A stretch of 64,000 nucleotides of DNA from Microbacterium natoriense (GTDB lineage: Bacteria; Actinomycetota; Actinomycetes; Actinomycetales; Microbacteriaceae), in assembly GCF_030816295.1 (NCBI RefSeq), contig NZ_JAUSXV010000001.1, positions 2,604,001 to 2,668,000 of the forward strand, given 5' to 3'. Made by a program: the position numbers and the translations under genes. The notes beneath the pieces are model-generated. The model did not search any database and was not told the DNA's origin. It saw nothing but the letters and a program-made list of their open reading frames with translations. Shown piece by piece: positions 8,524-17,323 of the stretch. How positions within the stretch are numbered: position 1 is the stretch's first letter; each line of letters starts with the position of its first letter.

Positions 8524-11132
8524 CTCGTCTCCGGGTTTCTCGGCGCGTCACCGCGCTGGCCGTCATCGCAGGCAGCGTGCTCGGCCCGTTCTACGGCGTC
8601 TCCGTCGTTCCAGGTGCCGTCGCCGCGACGGGTGAGGCGGATTCGTCGATCACCGTGGCCTGGGCGAGCGGGGAGGTGGCCGTCGGTTCCGCAGCCACCG
8701 CGACGGCGGCGGAGGTGCGGGCAGCGCAGCCAAATCACGCGGCCCTTACGAGCGACGGAAACGCGGCGGATGCCGGTTCCGGACACTGGGACGACTTCCG
8801 CGACCTCTCCGTCTCGGTCGACACGACCACGGGGCTCGGCGACCAGTCGATCTCCGTGACCGTCTCGGGCTTCAGCTCCGGAACGGACTATCTCGGCGGC
8901 GGATCCGCGATCGGCAACTACGTGCAGGCGATGCAGTGCTGGGGCGCCGATCCGAACGCGGCGGACTTCTGGGAGACGTGCCAGTTCGGCAGCCTGTCGA
9001 GGGCGACGAACGTGCAGAACGTCATCGGCCAGTACTCCAAGACCCGCGGCCAGGCAGACATCCCGGACGCTGTCACGGAGTCGACGTTCACCCCGTATCC
9101 GTTCCGCGCGGTCACCGGACAGGTGAGCGCTCCCGCGCTCAACGTCCAGCCGGGAGGGTCTCACGCGACCGTGAGCACCGACGGCCTCGAACCGTTCTTC
9201 ACGTCGTCGAGCTCGAACGAGCTGGTGTTCCAGCCCGCGGATGCCGAGGGCAGGGCCGTCTTCGGATTCGCGACGCAGTCCGCGGTCACGCAGCCTTATC
9301 TCGGATGCGGGGATGCTGCGGGCGAGCGCTGCTGGCTCGTCATCGTTCCCCGCGGCCAGCACTCCGGTGTGCGCCCGGAGAGTGCGGAGATCACGGAGAT
9401 CTGCGACACCGACAACGGCCACGTCTTCGGGCAGAAGACCAGCCGTCAGGAGGGGTCGCCGGTCGCCCCCGACTGCTCGTTCTTCGACGATCGGATCGTG
9501 ATCCCGCTCGACTTCGATGCCACCCGCCCTGCGTGCGCGGCCGGGGCCAGAGAGAGGCGCGCGGCCGGCAGCGAGTTCATCGCCGACGCCTACTCGTCAT
9601 GGCAGCAGGCTCTCTGCGCCGACACCGGCACCGCCTACAGTCTGAACACCAACAGCGGAAACCTCACCAGGGAACAGCTCCTCACCGGGCAGGCCAAGCT
9701 GGCCATCGTCTCCCGGCGGCTCGCCTCGGGCACCATCGGCGCCGCCGACCCCGGACTGCTCACGGATGCCGACATCGTCTACGCTCCGCTCGCCAACACG
9801 GGCCTGGTCTTCGCCTTCACCTTCACGACGCCGACCCGCATCCACGACGAGCTGAAGCTCACGCCCCGCCTGATCGCCAAACTGCTCACGCAGTCGTACG
9901 AGGCGGACATCCCGTTCGCAGGAAGCGGCGCCGGCGCCGCCTCTGTGAGCAGGGACAAGCTCGACAATCCGCCATCGCTCCAGCAGGATCCGGAGTGGGC
10001 GGCTCTCAAGAACCCGGGGTTCAACCAGGTGAGCCCGCAGCTCATCGTCGTGGGGCCGCAGGGTGACGACGCCATCGCCCTGCTGTGGGAGTACCTCCGC
10101 AGCGATGCGGACGCACGGGCGTTCCTGAACGGCGAACCCGATCCCTGGGGCATGCGGATCAACCCCTACTACCTGCCGTCCGCGAACCCCGACGCCCTCG
10201 ACGGCGGCTTCGACCTGTTCGCCGACTCTCTCGACACCTTCCCCAAGGCGGACCGCAGCGTCGCACCTGAGGCCGCCGAGGCGGAGAGCGCGTTCCTGGG
10301 TCAGACCATCGACTCGACGTCGTTCAGCCCCTACTCGGGCAGCTTCGAGGCCAACGCCTCCCGCGTGGTCAGGGTCGATGCAGGACAGGCGAACCAGTGG
10401 GACAGGGATCGCGGGCGCTGGTCGGCGCCCTCTCCGCCTCTCGCCAACAGCGAGCGCTTCGCGATGGGGGTCGCCACTGCGCCCGATGCCGCGGACTACA
10501 ATCTGGCGTCGGCGAGCATCGCCCTTCCCGTCGCCCAGATCACGGATGCCGGAACCGTTCTCGAGGCCCGCACGTTCATCGCGCCCTCCGACGAGACGCT
10601 CGCCGCCGCGGTGGCCGGCGCCGGGTACGACCCGGTCGGCGGAGGCGCGACGGACTTCTCCGCGCTCCCCGGGGACGCCTACCCGCTCACACTGACGCTC
10701 TATGCGGCGGCGAATCGTGCGGACACCGGTCTCGACGACGCCGCCAGGGCCGACTACTCGGCGCTCCTCACCTACGCCGGCGGAGCCGGGCAGGAGCGAG
10801 GGGAGCGGCCAGGTCAGCTGCCGGAGGGATACGTCCCGCTCACCGACGCGCAGCGGGTGGCCACGGCGGATGCCGCGGCGCGGATACTCACCCGCCCGCC
10901 GCAGGAGCCCGTCGAGGTTCCACCAGGTGCCGCGGCGGCGGCGGTCGCCCCTCCGATGTCGGCATCCGCCGCCCCGACGGGGGGCGGGCAGGTCACGGCC
11001 ACCGCTGCGACCGCCTCCGAGGCGACCGGCGCATTCGCCGGGTCGATCGCGCTGGGCGGAGGGCTCGTCGCCGGTCTCGCCGGCCTCGCGTCCTCACCGT
11101 TCCTGCTGCGTCGTCGCGCGCTGGGGGGATGA
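8520..11132 (+). CDS. Large secreted binding-protein-like surface protein, C-terminally anchored (870 aa)
   Basis: The ATG overlaps the pstS stop (ATGA). A signal peptide (about residues 1-36) is followed by a long extracellular region with several Cys pairs. A middle part (around residues 420-560) resembles a substrate-binding domain: a segment A-K-L-A-I-V-S-R-R-L, then L-T-P-R-L-I-A-K-L-L-T-Q-S-Y, reminiscent of the PstS core. The protein ends in an Ala/Gly/Pro-rich linker, one membrane span and L-R-R-R. I cannot assign a precise family; a PstS-related ligand-capturing surface protein is the best guess from sequence and context. Confidence 0.7.
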   Translation: MTRLRVSRRVTALAVIAGSVLGPFYGVSVVPGAVAATGEADSSITVAWASGEVAVGSAATATAAEVRAAQPNHAALTSDGNAADAGSGHWDDFRDLSVSVDTTTGLGDQSISVTVSGFSSGTDYLGGGSAIGNYVQAMQCWGADPNAADFWETCQFGSLSRATNVQNVIGQYSKTRGQADIPDAVTESTFTPYPFRAVTGQVSAPALNVQPGGSHATVSTDGLEPFFTSSSSNELVFQPADAEGRAVFGFATQSAVTQPYLGCGDAAGERCWLVIVPRGQHSGVRPESAEITEICDTDNGHVFGQKTSRQEGSPVAPDCSFFDDRIVIPLDFDATRPACAAGARERRAAGSEFIADAYSSWQQALCADTGTAYSLNTNSGNLTREQLLTGQAKLAIVSRRLASGTIGAADPGLLTDADIVYAPLANTGLVFAFTFTTPTRIHDELKLTPRLIAKLLTQSYEADIPFAGSGAGAASVSRDKLDNPPSLQQDPEWAALKNPGFNQVSPQLIVVGPQGDDAIALLWEYLRSDADARAFLNGEPDPWGMRINPYYLPSANPDALDGGFDLFADSLDTFPKADRSVAPEAAEAESAFLGQTIDSTSFSPYSGSFEANASRVVRVDAGQANQWDRDRGRWSAPSPPLANSERFAMGVATAPDAADYNLASASIALPVAQITDAGTVLEARTFIAPSDETLAAAVAGAGYDPVGGGATDFSALPGDAYPLTLTLYAAANRADTGLDDAARADYSALLTYAGGAGQERGERPGQLPEGYVPLTDAQRVATADAAARILTRPPQEPVEVPPGAAAAAVAPPMSASAAPTGGGQVTATAATASEATGAFAGSIALGGGLVAGLAGLASSPFLLRRRALGG

Positions 11133-11212
11133 CGGAACCGCGCACCGCAGCACGCACGACAACTCCACAAGGCTTCTCAGAGGGCGAAGTGTCGCCCGCC
11201 CGAAGAGAGGGA

Positions 11213-11246
11213 CCCCCGCCACCGGGTTAGCGCGTGGTGACGGGGG
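11213..11246 (+). other. Intercistronic hairpin
   Basis: CCCCCGCCACC (11213-11223) can pair with GGTGACGGGGG (11236-11246) with one mismatch and a 12-nt loop. It has no T-tract and lies between two secreted-protein genes, so RNA processing or partial termination is more likely than full termination. Confidence 0.5.
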
Positions 11247-11294
11247 CCTATGCAACAGAGCGACACAATACCACACTGGAAAGTGAGGATCATC

Positions 11295-12548
11295 ATGTCC
11301 ATCTCTCGCAAGGCGCTCCTCGGCGCCATCGCCACCGCAACGGTGGCGGGTCTCGCATTCGGCGTCGCGCCGGCCGCCAGCGCCAACCCGGCACCGGGAA
11401 CCAACCCCGTGGTCGACCTGTTCGGCTCCGACACGACCCAGGACGTGTCGAACGGCTTCGCGTCGGTCATCACGAACGGCTCCGGCCAGCCGCTCATCGC
11501 CTCGTACGACGCCACGTCGGCGGGGACCTCGGTCACGCCCGGCGAGGTCTCGCCGCTGGTGACGGTGCCCGTCGCGAACGGCTCCGGACAGGGCAAGACG
11601 CTCCTGACCGCCGCCATCAACGGCACCTCCGTCTCGCTGACCAACGGCGGCACCACCCTCACCTCGTCCGGCGCACTCAGCCGCGACGACGTCGAGGTCG
11701 CCCGGTCGTCGAGCGCGGGCACGTGGCACTTCGCGGGAACGTACGCGTACGTCCCGTTCGCCGTCGACGCCGTCACCTACGTCACCGCACCGTCGACGTC
11801 CGTGCCGAACGGCATCCCGCTGGGCACGACCGTCGGGCAGGACACCGACGGCGACGGCATCCGCGACCTGACGCTGAAGAACATCTACGGCTATGACCCG
11901 ACCGCGGCGAGCGTGACCCTCGAGAACACGGCGAACACCACGTTCGTCGTGGGCAAGCAGGGCACCGGTGCAGCAATCGTCCCGTTCAAGCCGCAGGCGG
12001 GTTCGGGCACGCTGTCGTTCTGGCAGACCGCGATCGGCGGCGCCTACGCCAGCCGCGTCGCCGACACCTACACCGACGCCACGGGATCGCACAGTGTGCA
12101 GGAGCACGACGGCAGCGTCACCGCCGCCGTTCCGAACGCGCTCGTGCCGTTCTCGATCGCGCAGCACATCGCGCAGAGCAAGGCGGCGACGCTGTCGACC
12201 AGTTACGGAGTCACGGTCGCCGACCGCCGCCACAACGCGGTGCTCCGCAACATCGGCACAGCGACCCCCCTCGACGCGGACGACAACCTGAACGCCTCGT
12301 TCCCCGTGAACCGCGTGGTGTTCAACATCGTCGAGAACGCGGCGATCACCTCGGGCTCCGCGGTGTACAACAGCGACCTGGTGAACCTGTTCATCGGCAG
12401 CTCGGCCAAGGTCCTCACGGCCAAGCGCCCGGGTTCGACCACGGTCTCGGTGATCAACGACTTCGGCTTCGGGACCATCCCGGCCGCAGGAGTCACCCCG
12501 CTCGACGGCAAGACCTACGTCGGCGGCACCGCCTACCGCTCGAACTGA
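11295..12548 (+). CDS. Secreted PstS-like substrate-binding protein
   Basis: A clear signal peptide (residues 1-31, ending A-S-A-N) precedes a start typical of actinobacterial phosphate-binding-like proteins (G-S-D-T-T-Q-D-V). Further family-like segments are V-A-R-S-S-S-A-G, the Y-V-P-F-A-V-D-A-V-T-Y strand and a G-S-G-T loop. No lipobox or C-terminal span is present, so the 417-aa product is probably released or held by partners. GTGAGGA lies 6 nt before the ATG. It is the third binding-protein-like gene of the cluster and is flanked on both sides by RNA hairpins. Confidence 0.78.
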   Translation: MSISRKALLGAIATATVAGLAFGVAPAASANPAPGTNPVVDLFGSDTTQDVSNGFASVITNGSGQPLIASYDATSAGTSVTPGEVSPLVTVPVANGSGQGKTLLTAAINGTSVSLTNGGTTLTSSGALSRDDVEVARSSSAGTWHFAGTYAYVPFAVDAVTYVTAPSTSVPNGIPLGTTVGQDTDGDGIRDLTLKNIYGYDPTAASVTLENTANTTFVVGKQGTGAAIVPFKPQAGSGTLSFWQTAIGGAYASRVADTYTDATGSHSVQEHDGSVTAAVPNALVPFSIAQHIAQSKAATLSTSYGVTVADRRHNAVLRNIGTATPLDADDNLNASFPVNRVVFNIVENAAITSGSAVYNSDLVNLFIGSSAKVLTAKRPGSTTVSVINDFGFGTIPAAGVTPLDGKTYVGGTAYRSN

Positions 12549-12554
12549 GTCGGA

Positions 12555-12585
12555 TCGGGTCCGCATCAGCCGGATGCGGACCCGA
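12555..12585 (+). other. Intercistronic hairpin 1 after the binding-protein gene
   Basis: TCGGGTCCGCATC (12555-12567) pairs perfectly over 13 bp with 12573-12585 around a 5-nt loop, 7 nt after the stop codon. No T-tract follows. Together with the next hairpin it may limit or protect the upstream mRNA. Confidence 0.6.
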
Positions 12586-12616
12586 GGGGGTGCGCTCGCC
12601 CGGGGCGCACCCCCTC
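12584..12616 (+). other. Intercistronic hairpin 2
   Basis: GAGGGGGTGCGC (12584-12595) pairs perfectly with 12605-12616 (12 bp, 9-nt loop). Its first two bases are shared with the preceding stem, so the outermost pairs of the two hairpins compete. Confidence 0.6.
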
Positions 12617-12693
12617 GCAGGCGGACCTGCATCACGACGACTTCTCCGACCACGCACCGACACGACACCATCGCGAAAGGCAATCCACCCATC

Positions 12694-14079
12694 ATGTCTC
12701 GACCACAGGCCCGGAGACGCAAGGCGCTCGCCGGGACCACTATCGCCGCTATCATCGGTGCCGCAGCGGCGCTGATCGTCGCGCCGACGGCACAGGCCGT
12801 CACTGCACCCGCCGACTACACCAACCAAGTCTTCTGGACCGAGAGGGTCGCCCCAGCCGTTGCCGCTGGCACGTCGCTCGACCTCGGTGACCTGATCGTG
12901 ACGCTCAAGCCGGGCGCGACGTGGAATGACCTGCGGCCGATCGCATCCGTGACCACAGCTCCGGGCGCGTTGCCCGCGCCCGCCGGTTACAACCTCAGGG
13001 CGCAGGAATCCCTGCTCTTCGACAACGCCTACCTCTCCAACAGCGACGTGCTGTATCCCACAGACCCGGCGTCGGCCGGGCACGGCCTGGACGGACGCCT
13101 TCCCTCCTTCATCGACAGCGATGCGGATCCGATCGGCGGGATCTACAAGTTCTCGGACTACGCGGGGTTCAGTCAGTCGGGATACTTCCGGATGTACGTG
13201 ACCGTCGCCTCGGGGGAACTCGGGATCAAGCCGCATCAGAACGGCATCGCATTCTGGGACGCGATCCTGAAGTGGGACACGGAGACCGGAGCACTGAGCG
13301 TCGTCTCCGGCGCCGAGGTCCCGAAGGCCGAGACGGCGCTCGCAGCGGAGTACTCGGCGGTCACCGCGACGTCGGTGACGCTGAGCGCGGCGATCACGCC
13401 GTCCGTGGCCACAGGGGCCGTCACGTTCACAAGCGGTTCGATCTCGCAGACCGCCGAGGTGTCGGGCGGCACCGCCACGGTGTCGGTGTCTGGACTCACA
13501 CCGGCGACCGCGTACACGTTCGACGTCTCGTACGCGGGCGACGCCGGCCACCTCGGATCCAGCGGATCCGTCGCGCTCACGACGTCCGCCGTCGCCGACT
13601 CGTCCGGCTCCGGCGTCACCGTGAGCGTTCCCGAAGCATCGACCTCCGCACCGACGGGACTCACGATCTCGGTGAAGCCCGCCGCGGTGAGCCTGACCGG
13701 TGCGACGAGCCGCGGGGAAGGTGAGATCTGGACCGCGAAGGGGTCGACCGGAGAGATCACTGTGAACGACGACCGCCGCAGTGCGGATGCCGGATGGACT
13801 CTCAACGGCCACATCTCGCCGCTCACCAGCGGTGCGAACACGATCGCCGCGTCTAACCTCGGCTGGACTCCGGCGAAGGTCTCGGGATCCGGCACCGCTG
13901 GCGCTGCGGTGGTCGCCGGGTCGGGTTCGGGTCTGGCCTCCGATGCGCCGCTCGCCTCGGGAGCCGGATCCGCCGATCCGAACGCCAAGACGACCGTCTC
14001 CGCAGAGCTCACCCTCGCCGTGCCAGCGACCGCGCCCGCCGGGAACTACTCCGGAACGCTCACCCTGACGCTCATCTGA
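12694..14079 (+). CDS. Secreted WxL-like cell-surface protein
   Basis: A signal peptide (residues 1-35, ending A-Q-A) leads into an extracellular domain, then an Ig/fibronectin-like repeat (about 215-310), then a C-terminal region that looks like a WxL domain: G-W-T-L (first WxL) in front of a beta-rich stretch with S-G-A-N-T-I, a Gly/Ala-rich loop, and a final Y-S-G-T-L-T-L-T-L-I strand at the extreme C-terminus. The usual second Trp is replaced by Leu. WxL domains bind peptidoglycan non-covalently. The next gene encodes a DUF916 protein, the known partner family, which strengthens the assignment. Confidence 0.75.
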   Translation: MSRPQARRRKALAGTTIAAIIGAAAALIVAPTAQAVTAPADYTNQVFWTERVAPAVAAGTSLDLGDLIVTLKPGATWNDLRPIASVTTAPGALPAPAGYNLRAQESLLFDNAYLSNSDVLYPTDPASAGHGLDGRLPSFIDSDADPIGGIYKFSDYAGFSQSGYFRMYVTVASGELGIKPHQNGIAFWDAILKWDTETGALSVVSGAEVPKAETALAAEYSAVTATSVTLSAAITPSVATGAVTFTSGSISQTAEVSGGTATVSVSGLTPATAYTFDVSYAGDAGHLGSSGSVALTTSAVADSSGSGVTVSVPEASTSAPTGLTISVKPAAVSLTGATSRGEGEIWTAKGSTGEITVNDDRRSADAGWTLNGHISPLTSGANTIAASNLGWTPAKVSGSGTAGAAVVAGSGSGLASDAPLASGAGSADPNAKTTVSAELTLAVPATAPAGNYSGTLTLTLI

Positions 14080-14081
14080 AC

Positions 14082-14124
14082 CTCGACGGTGCGGTCCCCA
14101 GCCCCCGTGGACCGCATCGTCGAG
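14082..14124 (+). other. Intercistronic hairpin after the WxL-like gene
   Basis: CTCGACGGTGCGGTCC (14082-14097) pairs with 14109-14124 over 16 positions with one G-U pair and an 11-nt loop, starting 3 nt after the stop. No T-tract. Confidence 0.6.
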
Positions 14125-14157
14125 CTCACCGCGCGCCCCTCCTAGCGAAAGCACCCC

Positions 14158-15375
14158 GTGATCGATCACCGCCTGAGCCCCTCTGCGGCCGCACCCTCAT
14201 CGGATCGGGGGGCGCCGCCGCATCCGTCCGCACGCCGACGCGCCTCCGCGCGGTCGCGCGGAGCGTGCCTCCTCACCGCAACCCTCATCGTGCTGTGCTC
14301 GGCTCTCGTCGCGCCGCCCGCGGCGCATGCCGCCGACGATGACGCCGTCACCTGGGGAGTGACGCCGTCGGGCTCCGCCGGCCCGGACGGCCGGCTCGCT
14401 TTCGAGTATCAGGTGGCCCCCGGATCGGTCGTCACGGACTGGGTCGCCGTCACGAACGAATCCGCCTCCGCTCAGTCGTTCCGCGTCTACGCGGCGGATG
14501 CGAAAACCGACTACGACACTGCCGCGTTCACACTCATCGGAGCAGAGCAGGCGTCGACGGATCTCGGCGCCTGGACCAGCGTCGACGAGGGTCAGGCGTC
14601 GTGCCCCGACACGGATGACGAGCCCGAGGCCGCGTGCGTGGCAGAACTGGGAGTCACGGTGACGGTGGAGCCGGGGTCACGCGTGGACATCCCGTTCACG
14701 ATCACCGTCCCGCACGATGCGAGGCCCGGCGATCATTCCGCCGGGATCGTCGCCTCCTACGCATCGACCACCGGCGGCGAGGGCACCACCGTGCAGCGCG
14801 AGAACCGCGTCGGTGCCCGCATCTATCTCCGCGTCGACGGAGCACTCTCTCCCGGGTTCGGGGTCAACGGACTCGTCACGGCGTACGACGGTGCGCTCGC
14901 GCCCTTCACCGGCGGGATCGGCCGCGTCGGCTTCGAGGTGAGCAATCTGGGCAATACCAGGGTGTCGGCTCGACCTGTCGCCACCCTGACCGGGCCCTTC
15001 GGCGTGGCACTGGGCACGATCGAGCTGGAGCCCGTGCGCAACCTCGTTCCCGGCGGGGTGGCCCATGTGAGCGCGGAGCTGCCCGGTGTTCCGCCCGCGC
15101 TCCTCCTGTTCGCGGAGGTCACCGTCACACCGGTGCCCGCAGACGGCGCGGCCGCCGGTGATCCCCTCCCCGCTGCGCTGATCTCCTCCGCAGTGACCTG
15201 GGCCGTGCCCTGGAGCCTCGTCGGCGTGATCGCGCTCCTCGCTGCGGCGATCGGCGTGACCGTCTGGCGACGTCGCCGGTCACGGGCGCTCCTCGCAGAA
15301 GAACTCGTCGACTACGCCGATCGCATCCGTGCTGAACATGACGATGCCAACGCCCGAGAGAAGGAGCTGCTGTGA
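14158..15375 (+). CDS. DUF916 WxL-interacting membrane protein
   Basis: The 405-aa product has a signal sequence (hydrophobic core about 38-58, ending A-H-A), the DUF916 domain (W-G-V-T-P opening, Y-Q-V-A-P-G-S-V-V-T-D-W-V-A-V-T-N, and a V-N-G-L-V type strand), a second Ig-like domain, and one membrane span (about 345-367) followed by W-R-R-R-R-S and a short cytoplasmic tail. Proteins of this family bind WxL-domain proteins and peptidoglycan at the cell surface. GTG is the start; no strong ribosome site is visible. The stop overlaps the next start (GTGA). Confidence 0.85.
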   Translation: MIDHRLSPSAAAPSSDRGAPPHPSARRRASARSRGACLLTATLIVLCSALVAPPAAHAADDDAVTWGVTPSGSAGPDGRLAFEYQVAPGSVVTDWVAVTNESASAQSFRVYAADAKTDYDTAAFTLIGAEQASTDLGAWTSVDEGQASCPDTDDEPEAACVAELGVTVTVEPGSRVDIPFTITVPHDARPGDHSAGIVASYASTTGGEGTTVQRENRVGARIYLRVDGALSPGFGVNGLVTAYDGALAPFTGGIGRVGFEVSNLGNTRVSARPVATLTGPFGVALGTIELEPVRNLVPGGVAHVSAELPGVPPALLLFAEVTVTPVPADGAAAGDPLPAALISSAVTWAVPWSLVGVIALLAAAIGVTVWRRRRSRALLAEELVDYADRIRAEHDDANAREKELL

Positions 15376-16136
15376 GCGCTCTCACCATCCCCTCGTCCCC
15401 GACACGCCACCGGCCCCGACGGATCGATGTGCACCGGTCTCTCGTCGCTCTGCTCGGAGTCGTCCTCCTGGTCTGCAGCGTGGTCCTCTCCGCCGTGGAC
15501 ACGGCTCGTGGTGCGGATGACGATCCGGCTCCCGGAACGGATGACAGCAGCGTGAGCGTCGTCGTCCCCTCGACGCAGTCCGGCCTCCCGCTGCCTCCTC
15601 CCGTCTCGACGGGGGGCACGACGAAACCCGGCGGCGCTGGCGGGGGCGGCGGGCCGGCGGGTGCGCAGAGCATCGCGACGTGCACCCCGAAGGAGCCGGC
15701 CGTGCCCACCCGTCCGGCCTCGAGCGGGGAAGCCGCGGAGCTCGACAGGACCGTGTACCTCGACGGCGACACGATCGTGGCCACGGCATCCGGTTTCGGC
15801 GCCGGAGAGCAGGTGCAGGTCGTGCTGTTCGATGATCCCGCGATCGTGGGCTCGCTCGCAGCCGACGACTCCGGCACGGTGCGCGCGGAGGTCGCCCTTC
15901 CGAAGGACCCGCTGCCGGGGACGCGCACGCTGCAGTTCACCGGCTGGTGCGAGCGGATCGCGCTCGCCGACGTCTTGATCGGACGAGGAGGCTCGCTCGC
16001 CGACACCGGGCTGCAGGGTGCGCCCGTGTGGCTCTGGTGGGTGCTGGGCGCGGTGATCCTGATCGCGCTTCTCGTGGCCGGCCTGCGCCTCGTGCGCGTC
16101 TTGAGAGCACCGGAGACCGGAGGCCGGTCGGCATGA
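15372..16136 (+). CDS. Surface protein with LADTG sortase-type tail
   Basis: GTG start with AAGGAG 6 nt upstream. Hydrophobic residues 24-46 act as signal peptide or anchor, followed by a Pro/Gly-rich linker and an Ig-like domain (about 120-200) with two Cys. The C-terminus has the order of a sortase substrate: L-A-D-T-G (209-213), a membrane span (218-240), then Arg residues. LAxTG is the motif associated with class E sortases of actinobacteria. The adjacent downstream gene encodes a sortase-fold protein, but one without catalytic residues, so cleavage would need another sortase or does not occur. Confidence 0.72.
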   Translation: MSALTIPSSPTRHRPRRIDVHRSLVALLGVVLLVCSVVLSAVDTARGADDDPAPGTDDSSVSVVVPSTQSGLPLPPPVSTGGTTKPGGAGGGGGPAGAQSIATCTPKEPAVPTRPASSGEAAELDRTVYLDGDTIVATASGFGAGEQVQVVLFDDPAIVGSLAADDSGTVRAEVALPKDPLPGTRTLQFTGWCERIALADVLIGRGGSLADTGLQGAPVWLWWVLGAVILIALLVAGLRLVRVLRAPETGGRSA

Positions 16137-17275
16137 GCATCGAGACCGCCGACCTCCCGGGCACTCGCAGCGACGGCGCCTCAGAGCACGACGGGGTCGT
16201 GTCGTCGTCGGGCGAGCGCACAGACTCGTCAGCGCAGTCCGACACCACGGCGCCACCGGCGCGGCGCAAGCCCGCTCGATCGGCGGCCTCGAAGCGTGGT
16301 GGCGACGAACAGCCCGGCCTCACCCGTCGCCCGCGGCGGCTGCGGGGATGGCCAGGACGTGGTGCCCCCGGTGGCCCCGGACGGCGCAGGAGAGGCCTGG
16401 CTGCACCGGAGCCGCGACGGCTCGCTCCCCGAGACGGACGATGGTGGGCGGGCGCCGCGATCCTGATCGTGTCGCTGCTTCTGCTCAGCTTCGTCACACA
16501 CGCCGTCCTGCTCTCCGGAGCGCAGCATCACCGAGCGCAGACGCTGGCGTACGCGGAACTCCGCAGCGCACTCGCGAAGGCGGAGGTCCCGGTCGGGCAG
16601 CTCGAGAGCGAAGACCGACTCGTGCTCGCGGGGACGCCGGTCGCCCTGATCGAGGCCTCGGCGATCGGACTCAGCGAGGTCGTGATGGAGGGCACGACCT
16701 CGGAGGTCATGAGGACCGGGCCGGGGCACAGGCGCGACTCGGTGATGCCCGGTCAGGCGGGCACGAGTGTGATCCTCGGTCGCCAGAGCACCTACGGCGG
16801 GCCGTTCGCGCAGATCAATCGGCTGGCGCCGGGTGACGACATCGTCATCACCACCGGGCAGGGGACGCACACCTACCGGGTCATCGGTCTGCGGCGGGCG
16901 GGGGATCCGACCCCGGAGCCCGTGCGGCGGGGGGAGGGGCGGCTCGAACTGCAGACCGCCGACGGGCTGGCGCTGTTCCCGTCGGGTGTGCTGTACGTCG
17001 ACGCCGAATTGATCAGTCCCGTTCAGGAGACGCCGTCGCGCGTGCTCGCCTACCCCGCCCTTCCGCCGGAGGAGCGTGCCATGGGACAGAACACCGCCGT
17101 GTGGTTCGTCGCGTTCTTCCTCTTCGTCTTCTTCGTCGGGGCCGCGATCGGGGTCGTATGGCTCTGGCGCAACTGGGGGCGAAGACACGCCTGGCTCATC
17201 GCGGTGCCGGTCCTGCTCCTGCTCGGCGTCGGGGTCGCCGACGCGGCGATGAACGCTCTGCCCAATCTGCTCTGA
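16133..17275 (+). CDS. Sortase-fold membrane protein lacking the catalytic residues (pseudo-sortase)
   Basis: Residues 1-100 are cytoplasmic and Pro/Arg-rich, spans lie at about 103-127, 321-345 and 353-372, and a sortase domain lies at about 140-295. The family's G-H-R-T-T-Y-G-x-P-F segment reads G-R-Q-S-T-Y-G-G-P-F (216-225), so the catalytic His is Arg217; the T-C pair reads T275-A276, so the nucleophilic Cys is Ala; the later catalytic Arg position falls in P-S-G-V-L-Y and is not Arg. The fold strands P-G-Q-A-G-T-S-V-I-L and L-A-P-G-D-D-I are kept. Overlaps the upstream gene by 4 nt. Likely a scaffold or substrate binder rather than a transpeptidase. Confidence 0.8.
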   Translation: MSIETADLPGTRSDGASEHDGVVSSSGERTDSSAQSDTTAPPARRKPARSAASKRGGDEQPGLTRRPRRLRGWPGRGAPGGPGRRRRGLAAPEPRRLAPRDGRWWAGAAILIVSLLLLSFVTHAVLLSGAQHHRAQTLAYAELRSALAKAEVPVGQLESEDRLVLAGTPVALIEASAIGLSEVVMEGTTSEVMRTGPGHRRDSVMPGQAGTSVILGRQSTYGGPFAQINRLAPGDDIVITTGQGTHTYRVIGLRRAGDPTPEPVRRGEGRLELQTADGLALFPSGVLYVDAELISPVQETPSRVLAYPALPPEERAMGQNTAVWFVAFFLFVFFVGAAIGVVWLWRNWGRRHAWLIAVPVLLLLGVGVADAAMNALPNLL

Positions 17276-17323
17276 TCGCCTCAAGCGGCCTCCGGCACGC
17301 TTCGACTGCAAGGAAACACTCAC

